55,768 nt of DNA. Origin: Akkermansiaceae bacterium. GTDB lineage: Bacteria > Verrucomicrobiota > Verrucomicrobiia > Verrucomicrobiales > Akkermansiaceae. Shown here piece after piece: positions 10,278 through 18,579 of the stretch (positions are counted from its first letter, which is position 1; each line of letters starts with the position of its first letter). The stretch spans positions 1 to 55,768 of the forward strand of contig JAKMGP010000184.1 in the NCBI GenBank assembly GCA_022424905.1, given 5' to 3'. A program made the translations under genes and the position numbers. The notes under the pieces were generated by a model. It was not told the origin of the DNA and searched no databases. It worked only from the letters and a program-made list of their open reading frames with translations.

Positions 10278-10308
10278 GATCTTAACTTTTCCCAAGTTAG
10301 GGAAGATC
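10278..10308. other. Hairpin upstream of smc
   Basis: taactt (10283-10288) pairs perfectly with aagtta (10294-10299) around ttccc. Outside this, gatct (10278-10282) pairs with agatc (10304-10308) with a ggga bulge on the right arm. No T-run follows, so it is not a standard terminator. It may belong to the smc leader or be an operator. Confidence 0.35.
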
Positions 10309-10341
10309 GCTATTTAATTAGGGAAACCAAAATGCAGAACA

Positions 10342-10381
10342 ATACAATATGTTGTGTTGAATATTTAAAAACATACAATAT
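10342..10381. repeat. Phased direct repeats upstream of smc
   Basis: The 9-mer atacaatat occurs at 10342-10350 and 10373-10381, each followed shortly by a ttgt. The start-to-start distance is 31 bp, about three helical turns, which would put both copies on the same DNA face. They lie 104-143 bp before the smc start codon in an AT-rich stretch, so a promoter/operator role is possible. Confidence 0.4.
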
Positions 10382-10484
10382 AGAGTTGTTTCGTTCGGGG
10401 TATCTTGCAGGCTTGATTTTGAAGACCTATCATCTCAGCTCGTCTAAAGACCAACTTTCGATTTCAATTTTCACTCACTGATTC

Positions 10485-13400
10485 ATGTATCTCAAATCTC
10501 TCGATATCCACGGCTTTAAATCTTTTGCCGATAAGACCCGTTTTGAATTCGCCGAAGGTGTTACTGGAATCGTAGGTCCAAACGGTTGCGGAAAGTCCAA
10601 TGTTGTTGATGCGATCCGTTGGGTGCTCGGGGAGACTTCGGCCAAGGCGCTGCGAGGTGGCGAAATGGCAGACGTTATCTTCAATGGCTCCGAAAAGCGA
10701 AAGAAGCTTGGTATGGCCGAGGTCACGTTAACGCTTGCTGATTGTGAAGAAGCGCTAAAAACCGATTATAACGAGGTTTCTATCACTCGTCGGGTCTATG
10801 CCGACGGGAAATCCGAGTTCCTCATTAACAACACCCGCTGCCGTCTCCGTGACATTGGCGATCTTTTCATGGATACGGGAATTGGGCGCTCGTCGTATTC
10901 TATTATGGAGCAGGGGAAGATCGACATGCTTTTGTCGGCTAAGCCAGAGGATCGGCGCCAAGTCTTTGAGGAGGCAGCAGGAATCACTAAGTCGAAAAAG
11001 GAGAAAAAAGACGCGCTCCGAAAGCTTGAATACACCGAAGGTAATCTGCTTCGTGTTTCGGATGTCCTTGCTGAGCAGGAGCGCCGGATGAATTCGCTTA
11101 AACGCCAAGTGTCGAAGGCTCGCCGTTACCAAGCTCTCGCGAAGGATGTTACAATTCTTGATACCCACCTGAGTCATCGCGTGTGGGAACGACTGACTGC
11201 CGAGAGAGCCGAACTCCTTACTTCCTTATCCTCTCTTTTTAAAGGACGCGATTCCATCGAGCAGGATCTTCCTAAGTTTGAATCAGCTGTCGTCGAAGCT
11301 CGTGACAAAGCTCAGGCCCTCGATTCCCAACTCTCTGGGCTTCGTCAGCGACTCTCGGACAAGAAGAATGCTATCTCAGCGGCCGAGAACCGGGTTGCTT
11401 TTAATAATGAGCGTAAAGGTGAGCTCGCCGAGCGCCTTGAGCAGAATGAGAAGGATATCGAAGCTACGCAATCAAACCTTGCTGAGCAGGAGCAAACCCT
11501 ACAACAGAGTCAGGCTGACTTACAGGATCTTGAGAAGAGGATTCAAGACAAGGAAAGTCAGGCTCGTGAGCGTCAGGATTCTGCAAATGGTTTGGCGCAG
11601 GAGCGTTTAGAGATTGAAAATCAACTGCGTCGCGCGCGGGCGGAGGCTAACTCGACACAACAGATTATTGCTAGTTCACAAGCCAAGATCGAGAGTGCTC
11701 TTAGCCAGATGGAAGGTAATAAAGACCGCATGAAGCAGCTTGAGGAAGAGGCCGAGAGACTTCGTAACGAGCAAATTAAAGCGGTCGCTGAGCGTGACCA
11801 GTTCGAGAAACTTCTTGAAGAGCATCAGAAGACTCTGCCTGGACTCGAGGAAGCTAGAGAGAAAACTCAGCGTGAATTTGAAGAAGTACGGGGATCATTG
11901 GATCTTGCTAGGAAGGCGGCTGCCGAAGCTCACCGCACCTATTCTCAAAAAAGCTCGCGACTTGATGTGTTGAGGCAGCTGGTTGAAAGCGGCGAGGGCC
12001 TCGAAAAGGGAACGCAGGCTGTTCTTAAGGGACTCAATGACCCAGATCTTATCAAGCCTGGTCTGAGCGGCTTGTTAGGTGCTCAGCTTAAGGCTCCAGA
12101 TGAGTATGCCGTCGCAATCGAATCGGCCTTATCTCAGTTTTTACAGGCTATCATCGTTCGTGATGCGGACTTGGCTGATTCGATTATCGATCGTCTTATC
12201 GATGGGAAGAAAGGCAGCGCCGCGATTCTTCCGGAGAGTTTTCTGCCTGTTGCCGAGGGTAGTCAAATCGAGGCCTTGCCTGAAGGTGCTGCGGCGTGGG
12301 CTTTGGATGTTGTCACGGTTGATTCAAAGTTTACGGGTCTTATGGAACGGCTCCTTTCCCGAGTGCTCATTGTGCCGGATCGAAACACTGCGCTAAAGCT
12401 CCGGAAGGACTATCCTGATCTTTCGTTCGTGACCCGGAATGGTGAAATACTTACGCCTGAAGGAGTGATCCGCGGCGGATCAAGTGGGGGGAAAGATAGT
12501 TCGCTTCTCAAGCGTCGGAACGAAATTGAAGCGCTTGTTATTGAAGTGGAGAAATTGGCTAACGAGGAAAAAGTGGCTGAACAAGAAATTCTTGATTGTG
12601 AGACACGGACAAAGGAACTGCGTGAAGAGTTGGAGCAGGCAAAGGATCGTTTGCAGCGTCATCGCGTTGAGGATTCTACCTTCCAGGGGCAATTGAAGCT
12701 CGCCAAGCGTGAGGCTGATACGATTGAGTCGAAAGTTGCTAATAACAAGTGGGAGCGGGAAGAATTAGGAAGTCGTGAAAAAACGGCGACCGACAGCCGG
12801 TCCGCACTGGAAAATGAATTAACCCGCGCTCGCGAGAGATTAACCGCACTGGAAGAAGATGCCCGTAAATTTTCCGTTCGGGTTGAGGAGGCAATCAAAC
12901 GTGAAAATGAGGCCCGTGAACAATTAAGCGAGGCTCGGACGGCACTAGCAGTCGAAAAACAGGCTCGTGACTCTGCAGCTCGCGAGCAGGACCCAATGAG
13001 TCGAAGGATTCGTGAGCTGGCTGAGTTGAACGAGCGTCGTAAAAGTGAAATTTCTTCAGCCCGTGAAAGAATCACAAAGGGTGATGGCGAGAACGAAGCG
13101 CTGGACGTAGAGATGGAATCCTATCGTGGTGAAGTCACCAGCCTTAAGGACGAGCTCAGTCAGGCTGACGAGCAGAGAAAAGGGTTTGCGAGGGGTATCG
13201 AAGAGGCGGAGGCCGGGTTTTCCGAGGTTCGTAGCAAACAGAACAAGATCCTGAATCAGATCAGTAAAGAAGAAGTGGCTTGCACCAAGTTGGATCTGCG
13301 ACTTGAAAATCTCGTCGAGTCTACGATGGAGCGCCACCAAGTTGATCTTGCTCATTTTCGACCCGATGCACACATTTTGATCACCTGTATAAATGATCGG

Positions 13401-14282
13401 AAGGAGGCCGAAAAGAAGGGAAGGTCCCATAAAATCTCCGAAGTTCAGTCACAGGTTAATGGAGAAGAAGTTGCTGATGAAGCAGCCGGACTCATTGCGA
13501 AGACTAATTCAGACGAGGAGGCCGATGAGGAGGCCGTCATCGAGATTCTTGAAGGTGAAGGGCCGGATTGGGTATTTGTCGAAGCAATTGTCGCTGACTT
13601 GAAACGTCGCCTTGATTCGATGGGGCCGGTCAATCTTGATGCTATCGAAGAATTCGATGAGCTTGAGGAACGCCATAACTTTACCCGGAACCAGCATGAC
13701 GACTTGGTGAATTCGAAAGAGAAGCTGCTGGAAATTATCGAGCGGATTAATATCGAGTCTGAGCGCCTGTTTGCGGAGACCTTCCACGCGGTGAGTAAGA
13801 ACTTTAAATCGATGTTTAAGCGTCTCTTTGGGGATAAGGCGACTGCTGATCTAATCCTTCAAGATGAGAGTGACCCGCTTGAGTGTGGTATCGAAGTGAT
13901 TGCTAAACCCCCGGGTAAAAAATTACAGTCGATTTCGCTAATGTCAGGTGGAGAGCGCTCCATGACTGCAGTGGCGCTGCTCTTCTCTATTTACATGGTT
14001 AAGCCAAGTCCTTTCTGTGTTTTGGACGAGCTTGATGCGCCACTGGACGAGTCGAATATCGGACGATTCTTGAAAGTTCTCGATGCCTTCATTGATCAGA
14101 GTCAGTTCATTATTGTAACGCACTCGAAACGGACCATGGAGCGCGCCGATGTAATGTATGGTGTGACCATGGAGGAGTTTGGTGTTTCCAAGCCGGTGGG
14201 AATGCGTCTTACCAATGGAGTCGAAAAATCAGGTGAGGCTAAGTCTTCAGCACAAAAAGCAGCATTAAGATTGGACTCCTAG
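10485..14282 (+). CDS. smc: Chromosome segregation protein SMC
   Basis: Large ABC-type ATPase that, with ScpA and ScpB, compacts and segregates the chromosome. The 1,265 residues follow the SMC plan. The N-terminal head has Walker A GPNGCGKS at 31-38. Long coiled coils flank a hinge over about 515-665 (beginning GLSGLLGAQLKAPDEYAVAI). The C-terminal head has the LMSGGERS signature near 1152 and Walker B FCVLDELDAPLDE near 1180. An acidic insertion rich in Glu and Asp (about residues 980-1025) separates the second coil from the usual LDSMGPVNLDAIEEFDELEE segment. scpB is also in this window, 40 kb away. No Shine-Dalgarno sequence precedes the ATG. Confidence 0.97.
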   Translation: MYLKSLDIHGFKSFADKTRFEFAEGVTGIVGPNGCGKSNVVDAIRWVLGETSAKALRGGEMADVIFNGSEKRKKLGMAEVTLTLADCEEALKTDYNEVSITRRVYADGKSEFLINNTRCRLRDIGDLFMDTGIGRSSYSIMEQGKIDMLLSAKPEDRRQVFEEAAGITKSKKEKKDALRKLEYTEGNLLRVSDVLAEQERRMNSLKRQVSKARRYQALAKDVTILDTHLSHRVWERLTAERAELLTSLSSLFKGRDSIEQDLPKFESAVVEARDKAQALDSQLSGLRQRLSDKKNAISAAENRVAFNNERKGELAERLEQNEKDIEATQSNLAEQEQTLQQSQADLQDLEKRIQDKESQARERQDSANGLAQERLEIENQLRRARAEANSTQQIIASSQAKIESALSQMEGNKDRMKQLEEEAERLRNEQIKAVAERDQFEKLLEEHQKTLPGLEEAREKTQREFEEVRGSLDLARKAAAEAHRTYSQKSSRLDVLRQLVESGEGLEKGTQAVLKGLNDPDLIKPGLSGLLGAQLKAPDEYAVAIESALSQFLQAIIVRDADLADSIIDRLIDGKKGSAAILPESFLPVAEGSQIEALPEGAAAWALDVVTVDSKFTGLMERLLSRVLIVPDRNTALKLRKDYPDLSFVTRNGEILTPEGVIRGGSSGGKDSSLLKRRNEIEALVIEVEKLANEEKVAEQEILDCETRTKELREELEQAKDRLQRHRVEDSTFQGQLKLAKREADTIESKVANNKWEREELGSREKTATDSRSALENELTRARERLTALEEDARKFSVRVEEAIKRENEAREQLSEARTALAVEKQARDSAAREQDPMSRRIRELAELNERRKSEISSARERITKGDGENEALDVEMESYRGEVTSLKDELSQADEQRKGFARGIEEAEAGFSEVRSKQNKILNQISKEEVACTKLDLRLENLVESTMERHQVDLAHFRPDAHILITCINDRKEAEKKGRSHKISEVQSQVNGEEVADEAAGLIAKTNSDEEADEEAVIEILEGEGPDWVFVEAIVADLKRRLDSMGPVNLDAIEEFDELEERHNFTRNQHDDLVNSKEKLLEIIERINIESERLFAETFHAVSKNFKSMFKRLFGDKATADLILQDESDPLECGIEVIAKPPGKKLQSISLMSGGERSMTAVALLFSIYMVKPSPFCVLDELDAPLDESNIGRFLKVLDAFIDQSQFIIVTHSKRTMERADVMYGVTMEEFGVSKPVGMRLTNGVEKSGEAKSSAQKAALRLDS

Positions 14283-14451
14283 TGCAATGGTCCCGCTACC
14301 CCTACCGAAAAATCTCCGGGGCGCTGGTTAACTGATACTCATAGGTGTATTCGATTACGTTTACATGGAGTTCTATGTTGCTAGCTTGGCTCTTTTAGAT
14401 CTGCGTTATTTGATCTTAACGTTGCTTTTTGATGTGGGTGGTGATCTTGTG

Positions 14452-14508
14452 AAAAGTGAGAGACCAATCGTTGGGTAAGCAGGACTGCTTTGGGTGCTCT
14501 CACTTTTT
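14452..14508. terminator. Bidirectional terminator between smc and a convergent gene
   Basis: aaaagtgagag (14452-14462) is the exact complement of ctctcactttt (14497-14507), and further T follow to 14509. Read on the minus strand, the T-rich arm also gives a U-run. The 34-nt interior contains two smaller potential stems, ccaa/ttgg around tcg and aagcag/ctgctt, so a three-way fold is possible. It lies between the ends of smc (+) and the glycosyltransferase (-). Confidence 0.75.
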
Positions 14509-14551
14509 TGTTCGGAGGTCGTCAACCGGGTAATGAATCGCTACAGGCTAA

Positions 14552-15259
14552 TTAGTCCCGCTGATCATACCAATATTCGTCTGCGATTTGTTGATCGGAA
14601 CCATCGAAAACTCGCTTTAGAAAGTGACGGTCCCGAACTAAATGCCAGTCGCCATATTGATCGAATTTTCGGCAGGAGGTGACCAAAGGAGCACTCCAAA
14701 CGGTTCCCCATTTTTTGCAAATGGTTTTACCATAATCTCGGAGTCGGACCGCAAAGTCCACGTCTTCGATAGTGACAAAATCCGGGTTGAAGCCGTCAAT
14801 AGCTTCAAAGGCTTTTCTGGTTGTCCAGAAGGCGGCAAAGGAGAGGCGATATTTGGCAAGGTAAGGCATGGCCATCAAGGCACTACAAACGATGCCTATT
14901 GACCAGCGCTCGGGAAAAACGAAGGCTCCTCCTCCAATGAAATTCCTTTCCAATTTCTCGACGACAATCCGAAGAAAGTGTGGGTGTAATCGTGAATCAG
15001 CATCGACGGTCACAATAATATCGCCGCTAGACGCCTTGAAGCCGGTGTTGCGAATACGTGCTAAATTTTTAGCTTCTTCTCGAGCGATAATGGCCCCGGC
15101 TGCCCGGGCAATCTCTTCCGTGCGATCGTGACAGCGGTTAAGCACAACTATTACTTCAACTTCGCAGGGGCAAATCTCGGCAGATTTTGATACTGCGGCA
15201 AGCCCAACGGGGAGGTATTCCTCTTCATTATGGGCAGGTATGATGACGGAGATTTTCAT
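14552..15259 (-). CDS. Glycosyltransferase family 2, soluble
   Basis: A 235-residue GT-A fold protein beginning MKISVIIPAHNEEEYLPVGL, the classical GT2 nucleotide-sugar binding start. A metal-binding DAD lies at TVDADSRLHPHFL, and an acidic acceptor-site motif at TIEDVDFAVRLRDYG. There is no transmembrane helix, so it is probably cytoplasmic or peripheral, transferring a sugar to a lipid or saccharide acceptor. It is transcribed divergently from the MYG1-family gene with only 41 bp between start codons. The short palindrome gaggt-t-acctc at 15284-15294 lies in that gap. Substrate unknown. Confidence 0.85.
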   Translation of the reverse strand: MKISVIIPAHNEEEYLPVGLAAVSKSAEICPCEVEVIVVLNRCHDRTEEIARAAGAIIAREEAKNLARIRNTGFKASSGDIIVTVDADSRLHPHFLRIVVEKLERNFIGGGAFVFPERWSIGIVCSALMAMPYLAKYRLSFAAFWTTRKAFEAIDGFNPDFVTIEDVDFAVRLRDYGKTICKKWGTVWSAPLVTSCRKFDQYGDWHLVRDRHFLKRVFDGSDQQIADEYWYDQRD

Positions 15260-15300
15260 TCGTGATTGAGCATCGCTTCAACTGAGGTTACCTCCGTCTC

Positions 15301-16158
15301 ATGATTCGACAAATCGTAGTTCATCCGGGCGGAGCTCATAAAGATGATTTCTTAGCATGCGCACTTTTAATCGCAGAACATGAGGTTGCTATTTCTCGGC
15401 GTGAGCCAAGTGAGCAGGATCTTTCTGATGCTTCGATCGTGGTGGTAGATGTAGGTTTGGAGTGGGATGAGTCAAAAATGAACTTTGATCATCATCAATT
15501 TCCCCGTGATGCTGAGCCTCTTTGTGCATTGAGTTTGGTTTTGAAGCATTTGGGGATTTATGAGGAGACTCGGAAATTTTGTGATTGGTTGGAGGTGGCC
15601 GAATATATTGATACTCGTGGCCCCAACGACACCGCTGAGTGGCTCGGTGTGGAACGCGAGGCCATGTCAAAATTAAATTCGCCGCTCGACATCACTTTGC
15701 TTCGCCGCTTTGCAGCATCAAACGAGCATCAGCCTGGGCAGCCGATTTACGAGGTGATGAAAATGGTTGGCGAAGATTTGCTAAGCTTTGTTCGAGGAAT
15801 GAAGGCTCGGCTCGAGTTCATCGCTAAACACAGCGAAATATGGGAAATGACGAGCGGTAAAAAGGCGCTCTTTTTACCCCGTACGAATCCGCTCCCTAAT
15901 GAGACTTCGATGGGAATGGGTCGCTATGTCGAAGATATTGAAATGGAAGAGGAAGTCGTTGCTTTAGTGTATCCGGATCGTAGAGGGGAGGGTTATGGGC
16001 TTTCTCGATTTAATGACGACAAGCGTATGGAATTCACCAGAGTCGGCGATGAGGTAGATGTTCACTTTGCACACAACAAAGGCTTCATCGCTAAGACTTC
16101 AGCTGCTGATATTGATCGTTTAAAAGTTCTATTGAATCAGTCTTGGATAGGGGCTTAA
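15301..16158 (+). CDS. MYG1 family (UPF0160) protein
   Basis: A 285-residue protein of the MYG1/GAMM1 group, a DHH-like metal-dependent phosphoesterase family. Its eukaryotic member has been described as a 3'-5' RNA exonuclease. The N-terminal motif HPGGAHKDDFLACALL matches the family's metal-site start. VVVDVGLEWDESKMNFDHHQFPRD supplies the DxG and DHH-like residues. The C-terminal half holds the conserved YPDRRGEGYGLSRFND and FAHNKGFIAKT segments. No signal peptide. It is divergent from the GT2 gene and followed 132 bp later by recF. The bacterial role is unknown; a nucleic-acid phosphodiesterase role is inference from the family. Confidence 0.83.
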   Translation: MIRQIVVHPGGAHKDDFLACALLIAEHEVAISRREPSEQDLSDASIVVVDVGLEWDESKMNFDHHQFPRDAEPLCALSLVLKHLGIYEETRKFCDWLEVAEYIDTRGPNDTAEWLGVEREAMSKLNSPLDITLLRRFAASNEHQPGQPIYEVMKMVGEDLLSFVRGMKARLEFIAKHSEIWEMTSGKKALFLPRTNPLPNETSMGMGRYVEDIEMEEEVVALVYPDRRGEGYGLSRFNDDKRMEFTRVGDEVDVHFAHNKGFIAKTSAADIDRLKVLLNQSWIGA

Positions 16159-16290
16159 TTGCCTTGGCTAGCTACTATTAAGACTTCGCGAAAATTATAG
16201 CTTTAGGGTAGGTCATTTCCTTTAGCCTGATATTCGTCGTTGAATTGGGTTTCGCGTTGCTATGGGTGGATTTGCCCGCAAACTTAGGAT

Positions 16291-17346
16291 GTGATTGAGA
16301 GCCTGCGCCTTCTGAATTTTCGATGCTTTGAGCAGGTGTCGCTTGACCTGTCGAGGGCGGGGAAGATCTTTGTTGGGGAAAATGCCCAAGGAAAGACATC
16401 TCTATTGGAAGCCGTTTGCTTACTGCTTCGATTACAATCTCCGCGAGCTCGTCAAACCCGACAATTGATTCGTGAAGGAGCTGATGGGTTTGGGATCTCG
16501 GGTGATGCATGGGGGCGTAATTTGCAAGTGAGAGGAGATCGAAAAGGTCTTGGCCTGAGGATAGAAGGAGAAAAGGTCCTAGCTCGTCAGGATTATCTTT
16601 CTGAGAGTGGTTTGGTGGTTTGGATGGGAAACGAGGACCTTGATCTCGTGCGAGGAGGTGGGGAGAGTCGGCGGCGCTTTCTAGATTTTATTGCTACGCA
16701 GGTTGATCCGGATTACCGCCGTCATTGGAATCGTTATCGGAAAGCTCTTGCGGCTCGAAATAAGTATCTGAAGTCGTATTCGGCCCGCGAAGGAGTCGTT
16801 AAGGCATACACACAAGTGCTGATTGAACACGGATCAGAGATGATTCGTGCGAGGCAGGTGCTTTGTGAGAAATTGAGGCCTTATGCCGGTGAAAACCAAA
16901 GGGTGATTAGTGGTCGGAATGAGGAGCTTGGAATCACTTATAAGGATCGATCCAAGGGAGATCTTGAAGCGGCTTTTGAGGAGGTGCAAGATTCCGAAAC
17001 ACGGCGGGGGGTTACGCTTGCAGGTCCACACCGGGATGATGTGAAGCTTGAGATCGCTAATCGGAATGCGAAAGATTTTGGAAGTGAAGGCCAACAGCGG
17101 ACGGTTGCCCTTGCTCTTAAATTAGCTCAGGGAGAGATCCTCCGAGAACTTGGAGGTCGCCCACCGATTTACTTGATCGATGATGTTTTTGGGGAGCTTG
17201 ATCCTCGTCGTCGAAATTCCCTGATGAATCTTTTGCCGGCTGATACCCAAAAGCTTGTTACAACCACTAATCTAGATTGGTGGGATGAAGGGGGGCTGGA
17301 ACTTGGGGTGACGACCGTTAAAGATGGTGCGCTTTCGGAAGAATGA
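16291..17346 (+). CDS. recF: DNA replication/repair ATPase RecF
   Basis: SMC-like ATPase that helps load RecA at single-strand gaps through RecFOR. The 351-residue protein begins VIESLRLLNFRCF from a GTG start. It has Walker A GENAQGKT at 29-36, an ABC-type signature in the EGQQRTVALALKL region and Walker B IYLIDDVFGELD followed by the RecF-typical DPRRRNSLM. The segment TLAGPHRDDV is diagnostic for RecF. Here recF sits after a MYG1 gene rather than in a dnaA-dnaN-recF-gyrB cluster, so it is away from the classical origin context. It is convergent with the NHL-propeller gene. Confidence 0.93.
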   Translation: MIESLRLLNFRCFEQVSLDLSRAGKIFVGENAQGKTSLLEAVCLLLRLQSPRARQTRQLIREGADGFGISGDAWGRNLQVRGDRKGLGLRIEGEKVLARQDYLSESGLVVWMGNEDLDLVRGGGESRRRFLDFIATQVDPDYRRHWNRYRKALAARNKYLKSYSAREGVVKAYTQVLIEHGSEMIRARQVLCEKLRPYAGENQRVISGRNEELGITYKDRSKGDLEAAFEEVQDSETRRGVTLAGPHRDDVKLEIANRNAKDFGSEGQQRTVALALKLAQGEILRELGGRPPIYLIDDVFGELDPRRRNSLMNLLPADTQKLVTTTNLDWWDEGGLELGVTTVKDGALSEE

Positions 17347-17376
17347 TTCGTGTCATTGTCTACTGGATTCAGAAGC

Positions 17377-18465
17377 TCAAACTTTCTTTAAGCGAGTTAC
17401 GCGTCCGGTCGAAACCCATTCAGCGACAAAGATATTTCCGTCATTATCAAAGCAGGCGTCGTGCGGGTGAATGAATTTCCCATCTACCCATTTATTGGGC
17501 TGACTCCGGAGTTTGTTCCTATTCGCAGTCACTTGCTTGCGCCAGTTGTCATCGTTGGCGAGGTGGATGACTTTGTCACGTTTGTCGAGCAAGGTTAGCC
17601 GTGCCGAGAGGTCTGGAACCAACATGAGATCATTGTGAACATCGACGTTGGCAGGTAAAATGAATGGTTCTGCTAGGGTTTTAATATGTTCCCCATTGAG
17701 AGTGAACCATTGAAGCCGGCTGTTCGCGCGGTCAGCTACACACAGAGTCGGATTCGTGGGGTCGCGGCTGTCGATCCATAGCCCATGGGGGAGATTGAAT
17801 TCTCCGTCATCTTTGCCAGGCTTGCCGATGGACGACAGATATTTACCGGTATCGTCATAACGATGTATGCAGTGGGCTCCATATCCGTCAGCGAGGTAAA
17901 TGCTTCCATCGGTAGGGTGGAAAGCGGTGTTGGTTGGCATGAATTTATTGCGTCCCCAATCACGTTTGGTGGTGGTGTTTTCACCTTCGGCATAACGACC
18001 GGAACCCATGGGGGCACGCTGATACCAAACGATATCACCAGCCAAGGTTAGCTTTGCGAAAGATTTCACATTTTGATAAGCGGTAATGTAGAGGAATTGT
18101 TCTTTTCCTTCGGTTCTCACCTCTATTCCGTGGCCTCCTCCTTGAAACTGGCTGCCAAATGCACGGATGAATTTTCCTGCGGGATCGAAAACAAAAATAC
18201 TAGGATGGTCTTTTTGGTTGGGTCGCCCTTCGTGCATCACGTAGAGGTTTTGTTCTGCGTCGATCGCCACATTGTGAGTGGTTTGCCAAGAAAATTTGTC
18301 GGGGAGCTTGGCGAAGTTATGGTCTACTTCATATTGATAATCTCCTTCTCCAATGATGATCGGACCTCCATTTTTCTTGCCAGTTGCAATGTTTGGGCAA
18401 GTGACGACTGCTCCAGCTAAGAGTGAATATTTTTCGAGAAAGTGGCGACGTGATGAATTGGGCAT
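17377..18465 (-). CDS. Tat-exported NHL-repeat/6-bladed propeller protein
   Basis: A 362-residue exported propeller. The N-terminus carries a twin-arginine signal (SSRRHFLEKYSLLAGAVVTC). The body contains successive NHL-type blades such as DAEQNLYVMHEG, HPTDGSIYLADGYG, LPHGLWIDSRD, LCVADRANSRLQWF and HDACFDNDGNIFVAEW. The layout resembles peptidyl-hydroxyglycine amidating-lyase-like NHL proteins, which are abundant in Verrucomicrobiota and Planctomycetes and usually uncharacterised. A residue-level catalytic set cannot be assigned with confidence. It is convergent with recF (30-bp gap) and divergent from the SulP transporter. Periplasmic location is predicted. Confidence 0.8.
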   Translation of the reverse strand: MPNSSRRHFLEKYSLLAGAVVTCPNIATGKKNGGPIIIGEGDYQYEVDHNFAKLPDKFSWQTTHNVAIDAEQNLYVMHEGRPNQKDHPSIFVFDPAGKFIRAFGSQFQGGGHGIEVRTEGKEQFLYITAYQNVKSFAKLTLAGDIVWYQRAPMGSGRYAEGENTTTKRDWGRNKFMPTNTAFHPTDGSIYLADGYGAHCIHRYDDTGKYLSSIGKPGKDDGEFNLPHGLWIDSRDPTNPTLCVADRANSRLQWFTLNGEHIKTLAEPFILPANVDVHNDLMLVPDLSARLTLLDKRDKVIHLANDDNWRKQVTANRNKLRSQPNKWVDGKFIHPHDACFDNDGNIFVAEWVSTGRVTRLKKV

Positions 18466-18579
18466 TCGTAGAGCATGAAATCTTTTAGGCCGATCTGTCG
18501 AGGTTTGATCTCCGAATGGACAGGGAAAGGGATTGCCAAAATGGGAGCACAGGGCTACTGCCCCAACCCCTGAGGGCTG

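Larger units (their letters stand above)
10075..10484. other. Non-coding interval before smc
   Basis: This 410-bp gap between the lactonase gene and smc becomes strongly AT-rich toward smc. It holds a hairpin at 10278-10308 and a pair of 9-bp direct repeats at 10342 and 10373, listed separately. A 65-codon minus-strand frame (10056-10253) is open but resembles nothing I know, so I do not call it a gene. Confidence 0.6.

Noticed and set aside
14283-14551. tRNA-like cloverleaf at 14452-14508
   Set aside because: The branched fold has no anticodon arm, T-loop sequence or CCA-compatible acceptor stem; a terminator explains it better.
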